DNA from: Xenorhabdus nematophila ATCC 19061
Lineage (GTDB): Bacteria > Pseudomonadota > Gammaproteobacteria > Enterobacterales > Enterobacteriaceae
Reading direction: 5' to 3'
NCBI RefSeq assembly: GCF_000252955.1
Contig: NC_014228.1
Span: 1,998,005-2,062,004 of the forward strand
DNA length: 64,000 nt
Positions 1 through 8,316 of the stretch are shown here, in pieces (positions within the stretch are counted from its first letter, which is position 1; each line of letters starts with the position of its first letter). A program made the translations under genes and the position numbers. The notes under the pieces are model-generated. The model was given only the letters and a program-made list of their open reading frames with translations, ran no database searches and had not been told where the DNA came from.

Positions 1-408
1 GCCGATAAATTTGCGCCTTATTTTAGACCGGTTTATGACATATTATTAAAACGCATGGGTGCTTCATTTCTGCAATATTGTTTACGCCCTGAGATTGGCA
101 AAGCAGAAATTGCCCCCTTTGCTGATATGAGGGGAAGAACATTCGAAAATGCGTTTGTAATTTTAGATGAAGCGCAAAATGTGACGACCAATCAAATGAA
201 AATGTTCCTGACCCGTTTTGGAGAAGAGGTAACAGTCATTGTGAATGGCGATATTAGCCAGTGTGAGCTGCCGGAGAATATCACATCTGGATTGGCAGAT
301 GTATTGGAACGGTTTTACGATGATGAAGCCATTGGTGTTATTCGTTTTTCTCCGCAGGATTGTGTACGTTCTAAGCTGTGTCAGAAAGCCTTGCTGGCTT
401 ATAATTGA
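1..408 (+). CDS. phoH: PhoH family ATPase, 3' part only
   Basis: The reading frame is open from base 1, so the gene begins outside the window; about 135 C-terminal residues are present. PhoH is a cytosolic P-loop ATPase of the phosphate-starvation group whose physiological role is poorly defined. The visible part contains the Walker B-like segment VILDEAQN, followed by the MKMFLTR and VNGD stretches that are nearly invariant in PhoH proteins. The Walker A loop must lie upstream. The match to remembered E. coli PhoH is close along the whole fragment. The gene converges with the oxidase operon, and a hairpin lies just after its stop. Confidence 0.93.
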   Translation, partial: ADKFAPYFRPVYDILLKRMGASFLQYCLRPEIGKAEIAPFADMRGRTFENAFVILDEAQNVTTNQMKMFLTRFGEEVTVIVNGDISQCELPENITSGLADVLERFYDDEAIGVIRFSPQDCVRSKLCQKALLAYN

Positions 409-442
409 TGCTCAATCAATATCAATTTCCCGTACTGTTATG

Positions 443-481
443 GATAAATCCCCCGTTGGTTATATCACTGGGGGATTTATC
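443..481. terminator. Bidirectional hairpin between phoH and the cio operon
   Basis: A perfect 12-bp inverted repeat (GATAAATCCCCC and its complement) encloses a 15-base loop. It lies 35 bases after the phoH stop and 19 bases beyond the 3' end of the leftward oxidase operon. A short T run follows at 484-487 and A-rich DNA is absent on the other side, so termination is inferred mainly from position and stem strength. Confidence 0.65.
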
Positions 482-499
482 GGATTTTAAGGTTAATTA

Positions 500-658
500 C
501 TATCCGACTTTCATCCCTGCCGTTGTCATTAAGACACGAAACAGCGTGGAAACAGCATATAAAGAGAGCACACTGCACAGCCAGATTGTGACCATCCAGG
601 CTAAGCGTTTCCATAGTGGAGAGCGTTGTACCGTTGTTTCAGTGATAACCTTGTTCAT
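500..658 (-). CDS. DUF2474 small membrane protein of the Cio-type oxidase operon
   Basis: Small single-span membrane protein of about 52 residues, with a basic N-terminal side (PLWKRLAWM) followed by one hydrophobic helix and a short tail. This is the DUF2474 pattern found directly after cioB/cydB in cyanide-insensitive oxidase operons, where it is thought to act as a CydX-like third subunit. The frame could open at 682, but the ATG at 658 gives the usual family start and has a purine-rich stretch (GGGGAAAA) upstream. It overlaps the end of cioB by 20 bases, which implies translational coupling. The family assignment is by remembered sequence pattern; the subunit role is inferred. Confidence 0.75.
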   Translation of the reverse strand: MNKVITETTVQRSPLWKRLAWMVTIWLCSVLSLYAVSTLFRVLMTTAGMKVG

Positions 659-1646
659 GATTAATTTTTCCCCGGAAAACATAATAACTCCAAAAGGTAT
701 AAGTCAGAATAATCGGAATGATGAATAGGGCACCAACCAGCATAAAGCCGAGAGATTGAGGTGGAGAAGCTGCCTCTTCATAGGAAATAAACGGCGGAAT
801 GATATTCGGCCAAATACTCATGCCCAATCCACTGAACCCCATGAAAATGAATAATAGTGCTGCCAAAAATGGGACGTAATGGCTTGAGTTTGAGTCAGCT
901 TTTAACAGTTTCCAGCTCGCCCACACTATCAACAAGGGTACGGGCATGAAAAAAAACAGATTTGGCAGGCTGAACCAGCGCTCAGCGATGGTTGAGTGAG
1001 CGAGTGGTGTCCAAATACTGATAATGGCAATGATGATAAGCATCAATAACGTCAGAGGACGCAGAACGCGGTACATCTGTTGTTGCAAATGCCCTTCCGT
1101 TTTCATCACCAACCAACCACAGCCCAATAAGGCGTAGGCAATGATGAGGCCCAATCCACAAAAGAGAGGGAAAGGAGCCAACCAGCCAAAATAGCTGCCG
1201 GTATAGAGACGATTTTCGACCGGAAACCCTTCAATAAAGGCGCCAACAACAACACCCTGCATAAAAGTGGCAATGATTGAACCAATAATAAAGGCCTTAT
1301 CCCAGAGGGGTTGATGTTCTGGTATCGCTTTGAAACGAAACTCAAAAGCGACTCCACGGAATATCAGGCCCAAGAGCATAATGGTGAGCGGAATTGCCAG
1401 TGCATCCAGAATAATGGCATAAGCTAACGGAAAGGCACCAAATAAAGCCGCACCTCCCAATACTAGCCAGGTTTCATTACCATCCCAGACGGGCGCCACA
1501 GAATTCATCATCAAATCCCTGTCTGACGGCCCCTTAACCGCCGGATATAAAATGCCGATACCGAGATCAAAACCATCCATTACGATATACATCAGGGTAC
1601 TGAATATGATGATCAGGAACCAGATAAGAGGAAGATCAATACCCAT
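639..1646 (-). CDS. cioB: bd-type quinol oxidase subunit II (CioB type)
   Basis: Polytopic inner-membrane subunit of a cytochrome bd-type quinol:oxygen oxidoreductase. It has 335 residues, shorter than E. coli CydB (379) and typical of the cyanide-insensitive CioB branch. The N-terminal helix carries MDGFDLGIGIL and is followed by the WDGNETWLV motif, both hallmarks of subunit II. Several hydrophobic segments follow to the C-terminus. The start codon overlaps the last 11 bases of cioA and the 3' end overlaps the DUF2474 gene, so all three genes are translationally linked. Calling it Cio rather than Cyd rests on length and on the partner subunit's short Q loop. Confidence 0.9.
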   Translation of the reverse strand: MGIDLPLIWFLIIIFSTLMYIVMDGFDLGIGILYPAVKGPSDRDLMMNSVAPVWDGNETWLVLGGAALFGAFPLAYAIILDALAIPLTIMLLGLIFRGVAFEFRFKAIPEHQPLWDKAFIIGSIIATFMQGVVVGAFIEGFPVENRLYTGSYFGWLAPFPLFCGLGLIIAYALLGCGWLVMKTEGHLQQQMYRVLRPLTLLMLIIIAIISIWTPLAHSTIAERWFSLPNLFFFMPVPLLIVWASWKLLKADSNSSHYVPFLAALLFIFMGFSGLGMSIWPNIIPPFISYEEAASPPQSLGFMLVGALFIIPIILTYTFWSYYVFRGKINHEQGYH

Positions 1647-2985
1647 TTACGGTCTCCTTATTGGGGGTTTGAGAGAGACCTTTACGGATAAGTTTCATCA
1701 TATAGGCATAACCGATACCAAAAACGGCACCATAAACGATAAAGAAAATAAGCAGACTAATGCTCATGTGGATCTCTCCATGCGCTGATACAGCATCTTT
1801 GGTGCGCATCAGGCCATAAACAACCCAGGGCTGACGGCCAATTTCCGTCGTGAACCAGCCCGCCAGAATTGCGATAAGACCGGATGGTGCCATCAGGAGC
1901 ATAAAGCGAAGAAAGAACCGGTTTTCATAAAGACGTTTTTTATGGCGCAGCCACAATCCCCATAATCCGGCAAAAATCATCAGCATTCCTAGTCCCACCA
2001 TGACACGAAATGACCAGAACACCATAAAGACATTCGGGCGATCTTCCGGCGTAAACTCTTTCAGTGCAGGAACTTGTTTGTCCAGACTGTGTGTCAGGAT
2101 CAGGCTGGCAAGATAAGGAATTTTGATGGCATAACGTGTTTCTTCAGTTTCTTGATCAGGAATGCCAAATAAAATTAAAGGCGTGGATTTACCGGGGTGA
2201 TTTTCCCAATGGCCTTCCATTGCCGCAACTTTGGCGGGCTGATGTTTCAACGTATTTAACCCGTGCATATCGCCAATCATAGCCTGTAAAGGCGCAATAA
2301 TGAGGATCATCCACATTGCCATGGATAGCATTTTACGCATGGCGGATGAATCATTGCCTTTTAACAAATGCCAGGCAGCAGAGGCTGCAATGAAAAATGC
2401 TGAGGCGAGAAATGCCGCAGTTCCCATATGTAACAGACGATAAGGAAAGGAGGGATTAAAAATGACGGCAAGCCAATCAACAGGAATGACCTGATTATTA
2501 ACAATCTCGTAGCCTTGTGGTGTCTGCATCCAGCTATTGGACGCCAATATCCAGAATGTCGAAATAATGGTTCCGAGAGCAACCATGCAGGTAGCAAAGA
2601 AATGTAGTTTTTCGCCAACCCGATGCCAGCCAAACAACATCACACCGAGAAATCCGGCTTCAAGGAAAAATGCCGTCAGCACTTCATAAACCAGCAAGGG
2701 GCCTGTGATAGTGCCGGCAAAGTCAGAAAAGAAGCTCCAGTTGGTGCCGAACTGATAGGCCATCACTAAACCAGAAACAACGCCCATACCGAAATTGACG
2801 GCAAAAATTTTCGACCAGAAATGATATAGTGCTTTGTAGTCTGAATTGCGTGTTTTAAGCCACAAACCTTCCAGGACGGCCAAAAAGCTGGCTAAGCCTA
2901 TTGTAATGGCAGGGAAGATAATATGAAAAGAAACGGTGAATGCAAATTGTATCCTTGCAAGTTCAAGGGCATCTAACCCGAACAT
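1636..2985 (-). CDS. cioA: bd-type quinol oxidase subunit I (CioA type)
   Basis: Haem-bearing catalytic subunit that oxidises quinol and reduces oxygen to water in the inner membrane. The frame extends to 3054, but the ATG at 2985 gives the conserved start MFGLDALELARIQFAF and has AGAGG about 8 bases upstream, so 449 residues are called. His21 corresponds to the high-spin haem b ligand of CydA. The C-terminal half has GWFTTEIGRQPW, the subunit I signature (GRQPW). The protein is much shorter than E. coli CydA (522), which fits the short Q loop of cyanide-insensitive oxidases. Cyanide resistance itself cannot be read from sequence. Confidence 0.92.
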   Translation of the reverse strand: MFGLDALELARIQFAFTVSFHIIFPAITIGLASFLAVLEGLWLKTRNSDYKALYHFWSKIFAVNFGMGVVSGLVMAYQFGTNWSFFSDFAGTITGPLLVYEVLTAFFLEAGFLGVMLFGWHRVGEKLHFFATCMVALGTIISTFWILASNSWMQTPQGYEIVNNQVIPVDWLAVIFNPSFPYRLLHMGTAAFLASAFFIAASAAWHLLKGNDSSAMRKMLSMAMWMILIIAPLQAMIGDMHGLNTLKHQPAKVAAMEGHWENHPGKSTPLILFGIPDQETEETRYAIKIPYLASLILTHSLDKQVPALKEFTPEDRPNVFMVFWSFRVMVGLGMLMIFAGLWGLWLRHKKRLYENRFFLRFMLLMAPSGLIAILAGWFTTEIGRQPWVVYGLMRTKDAVSAHGEIHMSISLLIFFIVYGAVFGIGYAYMMKLIRKGLSQTPNKETVNGY

Positions 2986-3067
2986 AGTAACCTCTGCTTG
3001 AAATCTATTAAATATAGGGGGAAACAAAGTTAGAAGGTCAGACAAGTAGAACATAGAGGATGGGAGG

Positions 3068-3108
3068 TATAATAGTTACAGTTTTTTATTTATTAGCTAT
3101 AACAGTTT
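3068..3108. promoter_or_regulatory. Candidate operator upstream of cioA (repeat pair shared with the YdcR-like gene)
   Basis: Two direct copies of TATAA(T/C)AGT lie at 3068-3076 and 3098-3106, 30 bases apart, with a T6 run between them. The same arrangement with 28-base spacing lies directly before the MocR regulator gene at 5428-5467. The site is 83-123 bases upstream of the cioA start. MocR regulators commonly bind such spaced repeats, so it is a candidate binding site linking that regulator to the oxidase operon. This is inferred from sequence similarity only. Confidence 0.45.
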
Positions 3109-3469
3109 ATTTTGTGATGAGTGCACTGAATGATTTAATGATAGGTTAATTAAATAAATATAAGTTGTTTAAATGTGTTGGAATTAATTTGAGATTTCGA
3201 TTTCATATCCAGCTCAAATATCCCACAGGGATTGACATGGGCGTAAATCAGTGGTGTCAGTACCCTGAAGTTCTCTGCTCTTGTCCGTGATAATCACTTT
3301 ACTCACGGATTCTTAGTTTCCCCCTTCCGCAGATGTGCTACTGCTCTAAAAAATGAAATTTCATATAAAAAATATTAAGAATACAACATTGCTTAAGTTA
3401 TCAATTTTATAAAAATATGTTAATAAAATAACGTCTTTATAAAGTAACCTTTCATTTTAACGTGTAAAA

Positions 3470-3494
3470 CATCCTCATCATGAGGATGTATTTT
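3470..3494 (+). terminator. Hairpin plus T run just before the peptide transporter gene
   Basis: CATCCTCA and TGAGGATG form an 8-bp stem with a 3-base loop (3470-3488), followed by a T-rich run at 3489-3496. It looks like an intrinsic terminator, yet it ends only about 17 bases before the start codon of the transporter at 3512. There is no upstream gene on this strand for 3 kb. It may therefore be an attenuator or RNA-stability element in the transporter leader. Confidence 0.55.
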
Positions 3495-3511
3495 TTAGGA
3501 AGAATAATTAA

Positions 3512-5032
3512 ATGCAATCTTCGGTCAATAGCAGAACCTTTTTTGGGCACCCTTATCCACTCAGCGCCCTTTTTATGACAGAAATGTGGGAACGGTTTTC
3601 GTTTTATGGTATCCGTCCCTTGCTCATCTTATTCATGTCTGCCGCCATCTTCGACGGTGGTATGGGCATCCCTCGTGAACAGGCATCCGCCATCGTCGGG
3701 ATTTTTGCCGGCAGTATTTACCTGACATCATTACCCGGTGGCTGGCTGGCAGACAACTGGTTAGGGCAGCGCCTTGCAGTTTGGTATGGTTCAATCATTA
3801 TTGCCTTGGGCCATCTCGCAATTGCTCTCTCCGCAATTTGGAGCAATCTGTTCTTTATTGGATTATTGCTGATTACACTCGGTACCGGCCTGTTCAAAAC
3901 CTGCATCACCGTTATGGTAGGGACGCTGTATAAAAAAGATGACCCCCGTCGTGATGGGGGATTTTCCCTGTTTTATATGGGCATTAATTTGGGATCGTTA
4001 ATCGCTGCTTTAATCACGGGCTGGTTGGTGAAAAACTATAGCTGGCACTGGGGCTTTGGCGTCGGTGGATTAGGTATGCTGTTCGCCCTGCTGATTTTCC
4101 GCTTTTATACCGTCCCTTTGATGCGTCGTTATGATAAAGAAGCAGGCCTGAATTCCAGTTGGGATCGTCCAATGGTAAAACATAAACATGTAGGCAAATA
4201 TGTCAGCGCAATCTTAATAACGGCCTGTGTAATGATTGCTTGCGTGATAATGGGCGTCATTCCCTTTAATCCAGTCAAGGTTGCGAGTCTGCTGGTTTAT
4301 ATTATCTCTTCAAGTGTCATCCTTTATTTTGCCTATCTGTTCCTGTTTGCCGGGTTAAACCGCAATGAAAAAATTCGCTTGCTAATCTGTTTCATTCTGC
4401 TGGTTTCAGCCGCGTTATTCTGGTCAGCGTTCGAACAAAAACCAACCTCATTCAACTTATTTGCCAATGATTATACTGACCGGGCAGTACTGGGTTATGA
4501 AATTCCCGCCGTCTGGTTCCAGTCGATTAATCCACTGTTTATCATTCTGCTGGCTCCACTCTTTAGCGGGTTGTGGTTTGCATTGGCAAAACGCAATATG
4601 AATCCAAACAGCATTGTTAAGTTTGTGATTGGTATGCTGTTTGGTGCCGGGGGTTTTACCATCATGATGTTCGCCGCTCAAAACGTACTGGAAACGGGTA
4701 ACGCAGTTTCACCACTCTGGCTCGTTTCCAGTGTCCTCTTCCTGACGCTGGGTGAACTTTGCCTTAGCCCAATCGGATTAGCCACGATGACGGTATTGGC
4801 GCCTTCGCGCATGCGGGGGCAGGTGATGGGATTATGGTTCTGTGCCAGCGCGTTGGGCAATCTGGCCGCAGGTTTGATCGGTGGAAATGTACGTGCAGAT
4901 CAATTGGATAACCTGCCTCAGTTATTCGCTAACGTATCACTGTCGTTAGTCATCTGCGCTGTTATTTTACTTGTTTTGCTCGTCCCTATCCGTCGTTTGA
5001 TGAGCAATTTACATCAATCTCAAGTAGCCTAA
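3512..5032 (+). CDS. Proton-dependent oligopeptide transporter (POT/PTR family)
   Basis: Inner-membrane proton-coupled importer of di- and tripeptides. It has 506 residues with 12 or more predicted membrane helices. The first helix carries EMWERFSFYG, matching the ExxERFxYY proton-coupling signature of the POT family. The FYMGINLGS segment near residue 155 matches the second POT signature (FYxxINxGSL). A GGWLADNWLGQR loop follows helix 2. It resembles the Dtp proteins of enterobacteria but does not match any of DtpA-D closely enough from memory to name it. The start ATG has an AGGAAG ribosome site. A leader hairpin lies before it and a terminator after it, so it is probably transcribed alone. 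Confidence 0.88.
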   Translation: MQSSVNSRTFFGHPYPLSALFMTEMWERFSFYGIRPLLILFMSAAIFDGGMGIPREQASAIVGIFAGSIYLTSLPGGWLADNWLGQRLAVWYGSIIIALGHLAIALSAIWSNLFFIGLLLITLGTGLFKTCITVMVGTLYKKDDPRRDGGFSLFYMGINLGSLIAALITGWLVKNYSWHWGFGVGGLGMLFALLIFRFYTVPLMRRYDKEAGLNSSWDRPMVKHKHVGKYVSAILITACVMIACVIMGVIPFNPVKVASLLVYIISSSVILYFAYLFLFAGLNRNEKIRLLICFILLVSAALFWSAFEQKPTSFNLFANDYTDRAVLGYEIPAVWFQSINPLFIILLAPLFSGLWFALAKRNMNPNSIVKFVIGMLFGAGGFTIMMFAAQNVLETGNAVSPLWLVSSVLFLTLGELCLSPIGLATMTVLAPSRMRGQVMGLWFCASALGNLAAGLIGGNVRADQLDNLPQLFANVSLSLVICAVILLVLLVPIRRLMSNLHQSQVA

Positions 5033-5041
5033 TCTTTGATT

Positions 5042-5098
5042 AAACCATCACTGATGAATTTTCTTCCGAATAGAAAACACTCAGTGATGGTTTCTTCA
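5042..5098 (+). terminator. Terminator after the peptide transporter gene
   Basis: AAACCATCACTGA (5042-5054) pairs with TCAGTGATGGTTT (5081-5093), a perfect 13-bp stem with a 26-base loop, followed by a short pyrimidine-rich tail. It begins 9 bases after the stop codon. The large loop is unusual but the position is right for an intrinsic terminator. Confidence 0.65.
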
Positions 5099-5427
5099 AT
5101 TTAAGATGGGGTAGTTCTGTTTGCGATCATTTTTTATTGCATCAAAAATCAGAAATACGAAAAATGCATGGAACACTATTATGAAAAAAGAAAGAATGAT
5201 AAAAGAAAAAATATTTCTTAGTCATTATTTTTTCATTTATTTAAATTTATTTGATAAATCTAATAACCATTATTATTTTTTAAAATGGGTGAAAAAACTT
5301 TATAGGGATGATAAAAGATTTTATAGAATTAAATAGAGTTTATTGATATCAATGATAAAAATATGCTTAACTTCCTCCGCCGTCTTTCATCGGGTATAGA
5401 GTGATTTTTGTTTTCTGGAATAGAAGA
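5099..5427. other. AT-rich intergenic stretch, no gene seen
   Basis: About 330 bases of very AT-rich DNA between the transporter terminator and the MocR operator. One 71-codon open frame (5121-5336) is made of Lys, Ile, Phe and Tyr codons and lacks a ribosome site, so I treat it as chance. No tRNA, repeat or recognisable promoter was seen apart from the operator that follows. Confidence 0.6.
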
Positions 5428-5467
5428 TATAATAGTCAATATTTTTTCTAATAACTATAATAGTTTG
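5428..5467 (+). promoter_or_regulatory. Candidate autoregulatory operator/promoter of the YdcR-like gene
   Basis: TATAATAGT occurs at 5428-5436 and again at 5456-5464, 28 bases apart, with T6 between them. The second copy could also serve as a -10 box, placing a transcript start close to 5468 and the ATG at 5484. The array matches the one upstream of cioA (3068-3108), which supports an operator for the regulator encoded immediately downstream. Binding is inferred. Confidence 0.5.
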
Positions 5468-5483
5468 AATAAAGGCCAGGTTT

Positions 5484-6905
5484 ATGACTCGTTATGAACA
5501 ATTGGCGGGTATGATCCGTCAGCAAATAGAAGACGATATTTGGCAGGTCGGTGATAAATTGCCATCGCTGCGGGAATCGGTTAAATCGTCGGGTTTGAGC
5601 CTAATGACTGTGCTGCAATCTTATCAATTATTGGAAAGCCAGGGATGGATCGTCGCGCGTCCCCAATCAGGGTATTATGTTGCCACTCGCTTAAAGCCTT
5701 TTGCTGCCGCCAAAGGAGGAAAAGGGTTGAATTTAAGTGAAAGTGTAGAGATTAGCGCTTCTATTTTTGATGTGTTGCAGGCATGTAAAGATCCACACAT
5801 TATTCCTTTTGGTTCGGCATTTCCTGATCCTGCTTTATTGGTAGAACCTAAATTGTCAAAAATACTCGCTTCAGTCGCCCGTCATATTGTTCCGCATAGT
5901 TCACTGGCCAATCTGCCACCGGGCAATGAAAAATTACGGCGTAATATATCCCGTCGTTATGCTTCTCATGGTATCCACGTTTCGCCGGATGAAATCGTTA
6001 TCACTGCGGGGGCGATGGAATCATTGAGTTTTAGTCTGCAATCCGTCACTTCACCGGGGGATTGGGTCGTGATCGAATCGCCGGCTTTTTATGGTGCATT
6101 GCAGGCGATAGAGCGATTGCGTTTAAAAGCCATCGCGATTAAAACCGATCCACATACAGGTATTGATTTGGATGCGCTGGAAGAAATAGTGCAGAAATAT
6201 CCGATCAAAGCGTGTTGGCTGATGTCTTGTTTCCAAAATCCATTATGCAGTACGATGCCACTTGAAAATAAACAGCGGCTGGTGGAGATTTTAAATCAGG
6301 GTCAAATCGCTTTGATTGAAGATGATGTATACGGTGAATTGTATTTTGAACAAGCGCCGCCAATACCGATTAAAGCATGGGATACAGCAAATAATTTCAT
6401 GCACTGTGCATCATTTTCAAAATGCCTTTCGCCCGGCTATCGGGTCGGTTGGGTGGCCGCAGGAAAACATGCGAAGAAAATTCAGCAATTGCAGATGATG
6501 AGCACGGTGTCTGCCAGTACGCCAACCCAATTGGCCATTGCGGATTATCTGGTTCAGGGAGGATATGATAATCATCTGCGGCGCCTGCGACGTCAATTAG
6601 AACAGCGACAAAGCCAAATGTTACGCGCAATCCACGAATACTTCCCTCAATCGGTGAAAGTGAACAGTAGCCGTGGTGGTTATTTTCTTTGGCTGGAATT
6701 TGAACCTCCTTTTAATGCTAATCGGTTATATCAACTGGCATTGGCGAAAAATATCAGTATTGCGCCGGGTAGCATGTTTTCCACCAGTGCTCAGTTTGAT
6801 CATGCCTTCCGCTTGAATACGTCTTTTGCATGGAATGAGACACATGCCTTAGCAATGAAGGAATTGGGTAATTTATGTCACATGCTTTTAAGGGAATGCG
6901 GGTAA
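5484..6905 (+). CDS. ydcR: MocR-type transcriptional regulator, YdcR-like
   Basis: GntR-type winged helix (about residues 1-70, with LPSLRESV and LLESQGWIVARPQSGYYV) fused to an aminotransferase-like domain (about 105-470). Lys313 in SFSKCLSPGYR is the expected PLP Schiff-base lysine. The 473-residue length fits the MocR family, and the closest remembered relative is E. coli YdcR (468). Such proteins usually sense a PLP-related or amino-metabolite ligand and control a neighbouring gene. The paired repeat directly before its start suggests autoregulation, and the near-identical pair before cioA suggests a second target. The ligand is unknown. Confidence is high for the family and moderate for the symbol. 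Confidence 0.85.
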   Translation: MTRYEQLAGMIRQQIEDDIWQVGDKLPSLRESVKSSGLSLMTVLQSYQLLESQGWIVARPQSGYYVATRLKPFAAAKGGKGLNLSESVEISASIFDVLQACKDPHIIPFGSAFPDPALLVEPKLSKILASVARHIVPHSSLANLPPGNEKLRRNISRRYASHGIHVSPDEIVITAGAMESLSFSLQSVTSPGDWVVIESPAFYGALQAIERLRLKAIAIKTDPHTGIDLDALEEIVQKYPIKACWLMSCFQNPLCSTMPLENKQRLVEILNQGQIALIEDDVYGELYFEQAPPIPIKAWDTANNFMHCASFSKCLSPGYRVGWVAAGKHAKKIQQLQMMSTVSASTPTQLAIADYLVQGGYDNHLRRLRRQLEQRQSQMLRAIHEYFPQSVKVNSSRGGYFLWLEFEPPFNANRLYQLALAKNISIAPGSMFSTSAQFDHAFRLNTSFAWNETHALAMKELGNLCHMLLRECG

Positions 6906-7030
6906 TCAATCACATTTCAGCTCACTGGATATTGTCGCAGGAAGAATTATCTGCGAATGTTTCTATTAACAACTAGACATTAATCTTATTTTGTTACTGT
7001 ATGCAGAATATAAAATGGTGAAGGAGCGGC

Positions 7031-7600
7031 ATGAAAATGAAATGTTTCGATTATGCAACGTTACCAAAAGAGCAATGGTCTGAGGGGAGAGGTGAAACAA
7101 GGGATATAGTTTGTTGGCCAGTTTCTGATGATTTTGCCTGGCGAGCTTGCTTTACAACCATTCATCAAAGTGGGGTATTGGCACAATATCCTGATATTGA
7201 TCGATCAATCATTTTATTGAAAGGCAAGGGATTACGTTTGACTAGCCCCGGTTTTTTGGAACATGAGCTGGTGAAGAAAATGGCGCCATTTCATTTTTCG
7301 GGGGATATCCAAGGTCATGCGGAGTTGTTGGATGGCCCGGTTCAATGCTTCAATATTATGACACTTCGCTCGTGTTGGGCTTCCGAGATTTCAGTGGTTT
7401 CTGAGGAACGTTTACTACCGACGGCGCACAGTGGTGTGCTTTATGTCTTGAAAGGCCGTTGGGAAATGACCGGTTCGGATTGTGTTCAGCTTGCTTTTGG
7501 GCAAGGGGCATGGTGGTTGCCGGATATACGGGAAGGGACAATTAAGCCGTTGGTTGCAGATAGTCAATTGCTGTGGGTGGATTTACGTCCGGTTGAGTGA
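7031..7600 (+). CDS. HutD/Ves family cupin protein
   Basis: 189-residue soluble protein of the HutD/Ves family (a cupin-like double-barrel fold). Recognisable segments are the GETRDIVCWP start region, the FAWRACFTTIHQSG strand, IILLKGKGLRL, and the FNIMT motif typical of Ves. In E. coli Ves is cold-inducible, and in other bacteria HutD lies with histidine-utilisation genes; the biochemical role is not established. No hut gene is nearby. The ATG at 7031 follows AAGGAGCGG, a good ribosome site, so this start is preferred to the ATG two codons later. It lies 125 bases after the YdcR-like gene in the same direction and might share its transcript. Confidence 0.8.
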   Translation: MKMKCFDYATLPKEQWSEGRGETRDIVCWPVSDDFAWRACFTTIHQSGVLAQYPDIDRSIILLKGKGLRLTSPGFLEHELVKKMAPFHFSGDIQGHAELLDGPVQCFNIMTLRSCWASEISVVSEERLLPTAHSGVLYVLKGRWEMTGSDCVQLAFGQGAWWLPDIREGTIKPLVADSQLLWVDLRPVE

Positions 7601-8316
7601 ATTATTCCCGATAGATTTTTACTGTGGCGAACAAGCGGCAGATTTAGAAATAAAGGGAATGTTATTATTGAATATTCATGAAGTTAGCAGCTGGTTTTAT
7701 ATCAGTTGCTGGCTTTTGTGATTCTGCATGACGGCAAAATTGTTGGCAATATCTAAATAGGCTATCTGAAATAGCAGACCAACTCATTGACAATTCGTAT
7801 ACCAGAAAATGACGTTAACTCGGGATAATTTTTTGAGACGTTTCTTCAGTATTTTTTCACTTTTTCGGTTTGATGACAAAACTAATATTGGACTTTTACC
7901 CTTGCTATTTGAGATTTTTCTTTTCATTGGAAATAAATAGTATAGGAAAAGAATAATACCTTAAATACGTGGGCCATAATTGTTTTTATATATTAAATCA
8001 TAAATTTCCTCATATGGATTTCCATTAAAAATTTTTATTTTATCTGTGCTATGTGTTACGTTATCATAGTAAAAAATCACAACAAATAGATACCTGTATA
8101 GTTTTTACCTTATGGTGGACACAAGTTTAAACTATATTTACATGTGTCATTAATATGGGTTAAATGTTGTTTATATAAGTGATAAATGTTTTATCATTTA
8201 AATTAAATTTATATACATTTTACAATGTAATTAAATTATTAGTGAACTATTGGGTATTAAATTAATGAAGTGAGTAATTTTAAATGACAAGTAATTTTCC
8301 ATATGGAGATTGCATT
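7601..8316. other. Long AT-rich non-coding stretch
   Basis: About 715 bases without a supported gene. It is strongly AT-rich with many stop codons in all frames. I saw no tRNA, terminator with a clear T run, or insertion-sequence end. Together with the orphan gene and broken transposases downstream it looks like the edge of an accessory, decaying segment. Confidence 0.55.

Larger units (their letters stand above)
2986..3511. other. Intergenic region between divergent cioA and the peptide transporter
   Basis: About 525 bases with no convincing gene. It holds the repeat pair at 3068-3108 and the hairpin at 3470-3494, both listed separately. It also has a 7-bp inverted repeat (TCCGTGA at 3284-3290 with TCACGGA at 3303-3309) in the more GC-rich middle part. 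The rest is AT-rich and probably contains the promoters of both flanking genes; I could not fix their -10/-35 elements with confidence. Confidence 0.7.

Noticed and set aside
5121..5336. 71-codon open frame in AT-rich DNA
   Set aside because: No ribosome site, codons almost only for Lys, Ile, Phe, Tyr and Asn, typical of chance frames in AT-rich sequence.
6905..7031. hut operon link for the HutD/Ves protein
   Set aside because: No hutH, hutU, hutI or hutG gene is present nearby, so a histidine-utilisation role is not supported by context.
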